Assembly: GCA_036244855.1 (NCBI GenBank) | Contig: BQKZ01004053.1 | Span: 1-62,813 of the forward strand | DNA length: 62,813 nucleotides | Direction of reading: 5' to 3' | Origin: Temnopleurus reevesii | Taxonomy: Eukaryota > Echinodermata > Echinoidea > Temnopleuroida > Temnopleuridae | In this document: in pieces, positions 60,101-62,813 of the stretch | How the letters are laid out: every line of letters begins with the position of its first letter | Position numbering within the stretch: position 1 is the first letter of the stretch | Made by a program: the position numbers and the translations under genes | Notes under the pieces: model-generated | Databases searched by the model: none | Told to the model about the DNA's origin: nothing | The model's input: only the letters and a program-made list of their open reading frames with translations

Positions 60101-62800
60101 GTGACTCAAAAACCAAAAACCTCCACACCCCCTCTCACCAAATTAACCCCAGAGCTGGACAACGGAGCCTTTGGAGCAGGGGACTTCATCGACAGTATCT
60201 TGAACAAACAAAACAACTCAATAGACTTTGACATTGGTGGAACACCCATTGATGAAAACCATGCAACAGCTCCACCTGACTCAGAGGACAGTATCTCTGG
60301 TCATTCTGATCCTATCCTACAGGATAACTCAACCTATTGGACCATCACACCTACCACTCCGACGTCACGACGAGGTCCCAGTGCTTATTCACAGATTAAG
60401 CTGTTCCCAACAACGCTCGCAGACGCGACAACTCGCAGAATACCCACAACGAAGAACCCGACAACAGCTCCTACATCTACTGAAGCTACAACTATTGCAA
60501 CAACACGCGCTGCAACAACGGCACCTTCCACGACAACCACGGTGGCTCCGACAACCAGAACTACCCCTTCAATCACGCGGTCATCGACGACGACTGTCAT
60601 TGTTAAGTCGACAACAATAATGAACGACATCATGGGCGAGGAGGAGATTGATAATAACAGTGAGATCCCATTGAATGATGGAGTGAATGCAGTAGCACCT
60701 GATGATGCACTCTCGCCTGTTGCTCAGGCCAATGTTCCTCGACCGTCCATCTACCAGTATGGCACACCTAATGATGGTGGGTATCGGTTCCAAATGATTT
60801 TAAGACCTTACGGTAAAAGAGGATAGATCTGTCTTTCCCAGGAGAGTCACTATGAGCTCTGATTTATTCTTTCCGATGGGTCATGCATGACATTATTTCA
60901 TCATTAACTTCTGCATTCTTACTGCTGAGCTCCTCGCAAGGAGGCAAGCGGCATGACTCCCTCATTATTTTAAATCGATGACCTACGTTCAAGGGTTTGG
61001 GCTCAAATATTATACCACACTAGTCAGATTATTTTGAAATTCATAACCAGAAAAGAAGATGTTCTCTTACACTCAAATATTTTGACTCCTATCAAACAGC
61101 ATCTAGGAAAACTGCCGTTCTTTATAAGAATTGGCCAAAATTTGGTTGTCCCCTATCTGCCTATTATGTTTTGATCAATATTGAAATTCAATTTACAGGC
61201 TTTGAAGAAGGAACATCATTATTTAGAACAGCTATCAATTCAAGCTTTGAGATCAGTTTGCGTGCATTTTGACAATAATTACAGTCTGACACAAAGCACA
61301 TTATCATCAAGTGAGTATTTGTCTAATCAAATTAATATTTGTGATTTATCTTTGCAGAAAATGCGAACTGGTCAACTTGGAGTACATGTAGTAGGACGTG
61401 TGGTACGGGTACACGGTACAGGTACACCGTCTGCAGCCCAGATTCGACCCTCTCAGATTGTAGAAATGGCCGAGGGATAGCTGCACAGCACAAACCATGT
61501 CAACTCAACAATAATTGCAAAGGTTTCTGAAACTTTAATTGTCATTGTCTAAGGTACAGATTCAGCATTATTAGGGCATTGCAAGAATCAAAGATGAAAC
61601 GGTACGGCTATCTTGAAAGGGAGAAAGGGGAAAGGGGAACAATCAAGAGAGCTGTATATAAAGTTTTAAAAATGCATCAAGAACGTACATGTTTTTAAAA
61701 GAGATAATGATGAAAATGTAAAAAGAAGGATCATTTGAAATTATATCATCAGACGATTCTAAATCGAAACACTGAAGTAATTGAATGCCATTTTTTTCGA
61801 GCATTACAATGAATTTTGTTTAAATTTTGTCTTTATAGGTATACTAAGGTGGAGCGGTTGGGGTTCGTGCTCACATACTTGCGGCTCAGGGTTCGAGACG
61901 CGAGTGGCAATCTGTAGAGATTTAAATTCGCATGAGAACTGCACACGGGTCGGTCAATTGATGGTTGAAAGGAGAGCATGTGAGGGATTGCCGAGATGCC
62001 CATCACGTAAGTCAAGTTCATTCTTTACCATTGCTTTCATCTAATATTACTCGCATGATAGTAATCTCCATGCTAAATATGCCATTTGGGGATAATGCCA
62101 CTTTTGTAAATTACACTGCAAAAAAGTGTTGGGCCTTATTGGGCATAATAGTCAACGCATCCAATTTATTTTTTTTTGTTCAGCTGCTTAACATCGGCAA
62201 ATTCTGAAACCTACCAACTGTCGGGCAAGGTATTGCTCAATCGTTAAGTGACTTGAAATTGAATTATAAATATTTGGCGAATGTTTGCCTAACATTATCA
62301 TGAAAATATTGCCCAACTCTTTTTGCAGTGTACGCGAAAATAAAATCATATCATATTATATTTTACAAACTTTATCCTCTTAACATTCATTTTAAATATC
62401 AAAGTAATAATTAACGAATTTAACATTGAGCTTTGTTTTGCACGATGATATTTATTACTATTTGCTCTTCACGACTGGTTCTTAGCATATCTTAATAAAA
62501 TTGTATATCTGCCATTTCTTAATTTCTTCATTCAATGAGATAAAATATATTTTCTTTTCATTTTATTTACGATTAAGATTCTGCTAGGATTTTGCTCAAG
62601 CTCTTTTTTACTTCATTTTTTTAAATTAAAAAATGAATATCATCTCACCTTTTGGGAAGAAATGGAATTTAAGTATTATTTATAATTCCCAATGTTCTCT
62701 TTAGATTACTGTATCGGTGGATGTTTGAACGGAGGATCCTGTGTATTAGGAGGGGTGTGTCAATGTCCTTCTGGATATGGAGGACAGAGGTGTGAGATAG
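17831..62800 (+). CDS. Secreted multidomain protein: NtA - TSP1 - TSPN/LamG - mucin-like - TSP1 - TSP1 - EGF (3' end outside window)
   Basis: Joined exons 17831-18413, 54448-54597, 57796-58316, 58796-58870, 59458-59721, 60089-60776, 61358-61522, 61839-62006 and 62705-62800 total 2710 nt (about 903 codons) with matching phases (1,1,0,0,0,1,1,1,1). Domains in order: signal peptide; agrin-type NtA (residues 32-160); TSP1; TSPN; a Ser/Thr/Pro-rich region rich in TT and PTT; two TSP1; EGF. NtA in agrin binds laminin. TSP1, TSPN and EGF modules occur in matrix and guidance proteins. An extracellular matrix or cell-surface role is therefore inferred. It is not agrin itself: no Kazal/follistatin repeats follow the NtA. 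Extra symmetric exons could be missed in the large introns. The link of the NtA exon to the rest across 36 kb rests on phase, strand and absence of another start, so two genes remain possible. Confidence 0.72.
18414..18532 (+). other. Possible read-through end: stop codon and AATAAA just inside intron 1
   Basis: If the donor at 18414 is not used, the frame continues for 18 residues (hydrophobic MVLSDFVFCLFYSDVFF) to TGA at 18467-18469. A canonical AATAAA follows at 18527-18532 with a T/G-rich stretch after it. This could give a short NtA-only isoform by intronic polyadenylation. It is speculative. Confidence 0.25.
18533..24847 (+). other. First intron, part 1: no gene supported
   Basis: AT-rich sequence with poly-C runs (21473-21482, 21751-21760) and a poly-G run (21553-21563). 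A fragment at 22851-22900 starts aggggcggatccaggatttt, a motif I associate with transposon ends. Open frames on both strands have no family resemblance. Confidence 0.5.
22851..22900. mobile_element. Possible transposon-end fragment
   Basis: Contains ggggcggatccaggatttt, a motif that recurs at transposon ends in many invertebrate genomes (from memory). No partner terminus was found. Confidence 0.25.
24848..25050 (+). mobile_element. tRNA-derived SINE, copy 1 (sense)
   Basis: It starts ggaggcgtgatggcgtagtg (A-box region) followed by a B-box-like ggttcaaatccc at 24902-24913. The body (cttcagcaagaaatttatcc, ttgctgcattcaac, ggtgaatg) is shared with the antisense copy at 38711-39010. The 3' part diverges after about 25010. 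It shows no intact 3' tail. Confidence 0.8.
25051..29032 (+). other. First intron, part 2: nothing recognisable
   Basis: AT-rich. An A run lies at 26053-26065. A 114-codon open frame on the - strand (27068-27412) has no recognisable domain. Confidence 0.5.
29033..29268. mobile_element. Foldback MITE family B, copy 1 (236 bp)
   Basis: Termini aaaggctgatcacacatttc and, inverted, aaagcccgactcacaccttt. Both are followed by tagcctgcgtc. A second nested palindrome (gactgacgttcggcgtacgc and its complement, ending gacgtcagtcc-like) forms the core. GC-rich relative to its surroundings. Related to 45703-45945 and 55818-56005. Confidence 0.88.
29269..32139 (+). other. First intron, part 3: nothing firmly recognisable
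   Basis: Includes an A run (30850-30862), followed by a GC-richer stretch at 30940-31110 with two related gctgatcagcaaaaa/gctgacaagcaaaaa motifs, probably an old repeat. Confidence 0.45.
32140..32327 (+). mobile_element. 3' end of a non-LTR retrotransposon (LINE), sense
   Basis: The tail contains attcagcctttggctgcaag, a small stem-loop (GCC...GGC) typical for CR1/L2-type LINE 3' ends, followed by ttcaataaataaaccatt and an (ACT)7 tail at 32306-32327. The 5' part is missing, so no reverse transcriptase is left. Confidence 0.6.
33202..33231. repeat. (GT)n microsatellite
   Basis: About 14 GT units with one TT interruption. Confidence 0.85.
34561..34918. promoter_or_regulatory. Pair of full CRE palindromes in intron 1
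   Basis: TGACGTCA occurs at 34561-34568 and 34911-34918. The full site binds CREB/ATF proteins in animals. With this base composition fewer than one site is expected by chance in the whole window; a third site is at 39202-39209. Function is unproven. Confidence 0.2.
38138..38324. mobile_element. Foldback MITE family F (187 bp)
   Basis: The left end gagccggagggacaaaggaa and the inverted right end gagcaggatggacaaaggaa stay similar for about 45 bp (…tgggacaaagtaatcaactt against …tgggaccaagtgaacaactt). No ORF inside. Confidence 0.82.
38711..39010 (-). mobile_element. tRNA-derived SINE, copy 2 (antisense), full length with tail
   Basis: Read on the - strand it starts cagaggcgtcgtggtgtagc (A box), has the B box ggttcgaatccc (complement of 38944-38955), then the body shared with the copy at 24848. 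It next has caaagcgccttgagcactcc and gtgcgctatataaattgcat, and finally a (TTA)n-like tail at 38711-38733. Structure and tail are those of a Pol III SINE mobilised by a LINE. Confidence 0.9.
41366..41417. mobile_element. 52-bp miniature derivative of MITE family C
   Basis: Termini tgggcctgtaacata and, inverted, ggggcctgtatcata flank only about 20 bp. They match the ends of the 313-bp element at 16735-17047. It is an internally deleted copy that has kept little but its termini. Confidence 0.75.
42127..42282. repeat. Poly-G and poly-C runs with a sequence gap
   Basis: A 13-nt G run (42127-42139) is followed 106 nt later by a C run of about 35 nt that is broken by NNN at 42264-42266. The runs are complementary. 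The gap shows that length and sequence here are uncertain. Confidence 0.85.
44459..45090. repeat. Diverged tandem duplication of about 313 bp
   Basis: The first unit (44459-44771) and the second (44772-45090) share, in the same order, catgactaa/cgtgactaa, aggatgtttgagt, ggagtcat, agtagaggatgttga, agatggaca, cgtaaaca, tttga, cacacaa and aggaaaataagac...aaaggcc. They differ by many substitutions and short indels. Confidence 0.8.
45703..45945. mobile_element. Foldback MITE family B, copy 2 (243 bp)
   Basis: Starts aaaggccgactcacaccttt and ends in the inverse (…tgtaagttggcctta). It carries the same nested core gactgacgttcgacgtacgc as copy 1 and the same orientation. Confidence 0.88.
46850..47045. 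repeat. Diverged dispersed repeat, copy 1
   Basis: Shares with 48680-48860, in the same order, gtataa(a), ccatacgcc/ccgtacgcc, a gca(a/t)tgaat segment and gcgttcgactt followed by gaaatagatta. No ends could be defined. Confidence 0.5.
48065..48108. repeat. (GA)n microsatellite
   Basis: A pure GA run of about 21 units followed by poly-G. Confidence 0.9.
48680..48860. repeat. Diverged dispersed repeat, copy 2
   Basis: Partner of 46850-47045, 1.8 kb downstream in the same orientation. The best-kept piece is tgcgttcgactt followed by cagaaatagatta. Confidence 0.5.
49379..49405. repeat. Poly-A run
   Basis: About 27 A residues. It could be a retroposed tail, but no retroposed body was recognised upstream. 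Confidence 0.85.
53853..54175 (+). pseudogene. Decayed copy 1 of the TSP1 exon, split by a MITE
   Basis: After an acceptor-like aaaatttag, the stretch aaatggacgtctcgtagcagtgaatg aligns with caatggacgtcgtgtagcagtgactg of the real exon. The first Cys has become Arg, the second has been lost (TGA follows). The alignment fades at about 53957, where a foldback element starts. It resumes after about 54112 with ttcgaatgtagtgctgtcaag, matching the exon end and the intron of copy 2. Confidence 0.65.
53958..54111. mobile_element. Foldback MITE family A, copy 1, inserted in TSP1 pseudo-exon
   Basis: Left arm ggaggcttggacgttcatcg, then cgaagacgag; right arm inverted ggaagcttatacgtgtaacg, then cgaaggcgag. 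Its length (about 154 bp) nearly equals the 165-bp excess spacing between TSP1 copies 1 and 2 (380 bp) over copies 2 and 3 (215 bp). Confidence 0.75.
54233..54390 (+). pseudogene. Decayed copy 2 of the TSP1 exon
   Basis: The acceptor tttatag is intact and the frame reads WRSWQQWMSCSSECGGGYQT and on through RRRTCVRDVPNACEGEA, as in the functional exon. A net insertion of 4 nt then shifts the frame to TAA, removing the sixth Cys, and the donor (ACAG/GTAA) is changed to acagtgcc. It is likely a dead exon. If its acceptor is used, a truncated product would result. Confidence 0.85.
54448..54597 (+). CDS. Exon 2: thrombospondin type-1 repeat (intact copy 3)
   Basis: A 150-nt symmetric phase-1 exon between gatttag and GTAAAT. 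It encodes a TSP1 with WRSWQQWTSC, RRRTC and six Cys (CSSDC...C...C...C...C). W-x-x-W is the usual C-mannosylation motif. The residue before the second Cys is Asp and Gly does not follow directly, so the O-fucose consensus Cxx(S/T)CG is not met here. Confidence 0.9.
54885..55011. mobile_element. Foldback MITE family A, copy 2
   Basis: Starts aaatacggaggattatacgt and ends gcacgtattaccttccttat; the arms are inverted repeats with several mismatches. It shares aaatacggagg, cgcgaagg and caactcgc with copy 1 at 53958. Confidence 0.72.
55241..55409. mobile_element. Foldback MITE family G (169 bp)
   Basis: Left gccaacgtttgcccag followed by tatgaaattt; right, inverted, gccatcgtctgcccagcgtt followed by catgaaattt. 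The terminal repeats are about 25 bp. No ORF inside. Confidence 0.78.
55818..56005 (-). mobile_element. Foldback MITE family B, copy 3 (truncated, inverted)
   Basis: The left end aaagcaagactcacaccttt and tagcctgcgtcggcccagcg match the family. The core is in reverse orientation (ggagcgtacgcc instead of ggcgtacgctcc). The other terminus is missing after gtctttgtgcgtc. Confidence 0.82.
57426..57540 (-). mobile_element. 3' end of a non-LTR retrotransposon (LINE), antisense
   Basis: On the - strand, a hairpin (ccccgaaagcggaaaggggg) is followed by tcaataaaatcaa and a (CAACT)4 tail at 57426-57445. Stem-loop plus short tandem tail is typical of LINE 3' ends. The clade is not determined. Confidence 0.6.
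57796..58316 (+). CDS. Exon 3: main part of TSPN (laminin-G-like) domain
   Basis: The acceptor is ctacag (phase 1) and the donor GTAAAA (phase 0). It contains AFRIFPHARTLRVPTRHIYG, FPEQFAILLAVKP, FALLFTDADGSIDFGIKL, SWHNLAFSV and IADCNNVF, the order of beta strands in TSPN domains of fibrillar and FACIT collagens and thrombospondins. The Cys in IADC normally pairs with the Cys at the domain end, which lies in the next exon. One sequon (NFT) is present. Confidence 0.9.
58796..58870 (+). CDS. Exon 4: C-terminal strand of TSPN
   Basis: 25 codons, phase 0-0, between tttag and GTAAGT. It reads GDLDQLVLLNESSAAELQCQ and ends PQERR. G-D-L-x-Q-L-x-L followed by AAELQC is the standard end of TSPN domains and supplies the second Cys. 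Confidence 0.9.
58871..59457 (+). other. Intron within gene 2, no recognisable content
   Basis: Plain AT-rich intron between exon 4 and exon 5 with matching phase 0. Confidence 0.7.
59458..59721 (+). CDS. Exon 5: Ser/Thr/Pro-rich linker
   Basis: 88 codons, phase 0-0, from acceptor gcttag to donor GTATGT. It begins FPDLLDIASTASPSSSVNGM and is rich in Ser, Thr, Pro and acidic residues (SIDISLIYDNIFDPS, TDPTTVSPTG, TEDPSEEG). No fold is recognised. Codon use is GC-richer than the introns, which supports coding. Probably an O-glycosylated spacer. Confidence 0.8.
59722..60088 (+). other. Intron within gene 2 with short (GA)n and (GAT)n tracts
   Basis: Small repeats gagagagagagag near 59854 and gatgatgatgatggtgatgat near 59917. 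Confidence 0.7.
60089..60776 (+). CDS. Exon 6: mucin-like Thr-rich region
   Basis: 230 codons between ttttcag and GTGGGT (phase 0 in, phase 1 out). The first part is acidic and Pro-rich (TPELDNGAFGAGDFIDS, sequons NNS and NST). The middle (about 60415-60610) is a dense Thr tract with TTAPT, ATTIATTRAATTAPSTTTT and TTRTTPS, typical of heavily O-glycosylated mucin domains. It ends with a more mixed acidic part and RPSIYQYGTPND. Donor GTGGGT is acceptable but not strong. Confidence 0.82.
60777..61357 (+). other. Intron within gene 2, no recognisable content
   Basis: AT-rich. The phase-1 codon is completed by the next exon. Confidence 0.7.
61358..61522 (+). CDS. Exon 7: second TSP1 repeat
   Basis: A symmetric phase-1 exon (ttgcag to GTTTCT). 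It contains NWSTWSTCSRTCGTGTRYRY, then six Cys in TSP1 spacing ending KPCQLNNNCKG. CSRTCG fits the O-fucosylation consensus and W-x-x-W the C-mannosylation motif. The donor GTTTCT is weak by consensus but the phase and the homology fix it. Confidence 0.88.
61839..62006 (+). CDS. Exon 8: third TSP1 repeat
   Basis: A symmetric phase-1 exon (tttatag to GTAAGT). It encodes LRWSGWGSCSHTCGSGFETR, then CRDLNSHENC...CEGLPRC. Six Cys, W-x-x-W and CSHTCG are all present. The sequon NCT is also present. Confidence 0.9.
62112..62332. mobile_element. Foldback MITE family D (221 bp) between TSP1-3 and EGF exons
   Basis: Left end tacactgcaaaaaagtgttg, right end inverted tacactgcaaaaagagttgg; both continue to gc. 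TA stands at both outer edges, consistent with a TA target duplication (Tc1/mariner-like, inference). Confidence 0.82.
62582..62620. mobile_element. Fragment of MITE family C
   Basis: tgctaggattttgctcaagc followed by tcttttttacttcatttt matches the inner arm of the element at 16735-17047 (tgctaggatcgaaagctcaagctc...). No termini are present. Confidence 0.6.
62705..62800 (+). CDS. Exon 9: EGF-like domain
   Basis: A phase 1-1 exon from ctttag to GTGAGA. It encodes YCIGGCLNGGSCVLGGVCQC followed by PSGYGGQRCEIG. Six Cys in the spacing C-x3-C-x5-C-x4-C-x1-C-x8-C, typical of EGF (compact, tenascin-like loop). No calcium-binding D-x-(D/N)-E motif. More exons must follow beyond the window, as no stop codon is reached. 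Confidence 0.93.
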
Positions 62801-62813
62801 GTGAGACTATTGT

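Noticed and set aside
60228..60620. A 130-codon + frame rich in Gln/Arg/Leu
   Set aside because: Frame-shifted shadow of the Thr-rich exon 60089-60776, which is in phase with both neighbours.

Overview
The window is animal nuclear DNA: AT-rich, with long introns, GT-AG splice sites and scattered palindromic DNA elements, SINE copies and LINE tails. The protein families and the tRNA-derived SINE suggest an invertebrate deuterostome. An echinoderm, perhaps a sea urchin, is my best guess, but I cannot prove the species by eye. Two protein-coding genes can be supported, both on the + strand.

Gene 1 (about 1-9,480) is the 3' part of a Lifeguard/TMBIM-family gene (GRINA/FAIM2 type). Eight coding exons between 658 and 8109 join in frame with canonical splice sites and give the seven-helix membrane core and the stop codon. 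The N-terminal exons lie upstream of the window. In its sixth intron, the exon for the helix 4/helix 5 region is present four times head to tail. Only the last copy is intact; the three upstream copies are progressively decayed.

From about 8,110 to 17,830 lie the 3' UTR of gene 1, intergenic DNA with a long two-copy polypyrimidine minisatellite (15.5-15.8 kb), a 313-bp foldback element (16.7-17.05 kb) and the probable promoter and leader of gene 2.

Gene 2 (17,831 to beyond the right edge) encodes a secreted or matrix protein. It has a signal peptide, an agrin-type NtA domain, a thrombospondin type-1 repeat (TSP1), a TSPN/laminin-G-like domain, a Ser/Thr/Pro-rich mucin-like stretch, two more TSP1 repeats and an EGF domain. 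Nine exons join without a phase conflict to about 903 codons. A 36-kb first intron separates the NtA exon from the rest. I do not recall this domain order from a characterised protein, so it is the main candidate for something undescribed. The first TSP1 exon is also preceded by two decayed tandem copies, so the two neighbouring but unrelated genes share the same pattern of serial exon duplication and decay.

The 36-kb intron and the shorter introns hold at least seven families of palindromic MITE-like elements, two copies of one tRNA-derived SINE, two LINE 3' ends, a 313-bp tandem duplication, many microsatellites and homopolymer runs, and two short assembly gaps. I found no rRNA, convincing tRNA, CRISPR array or nested protein gene.
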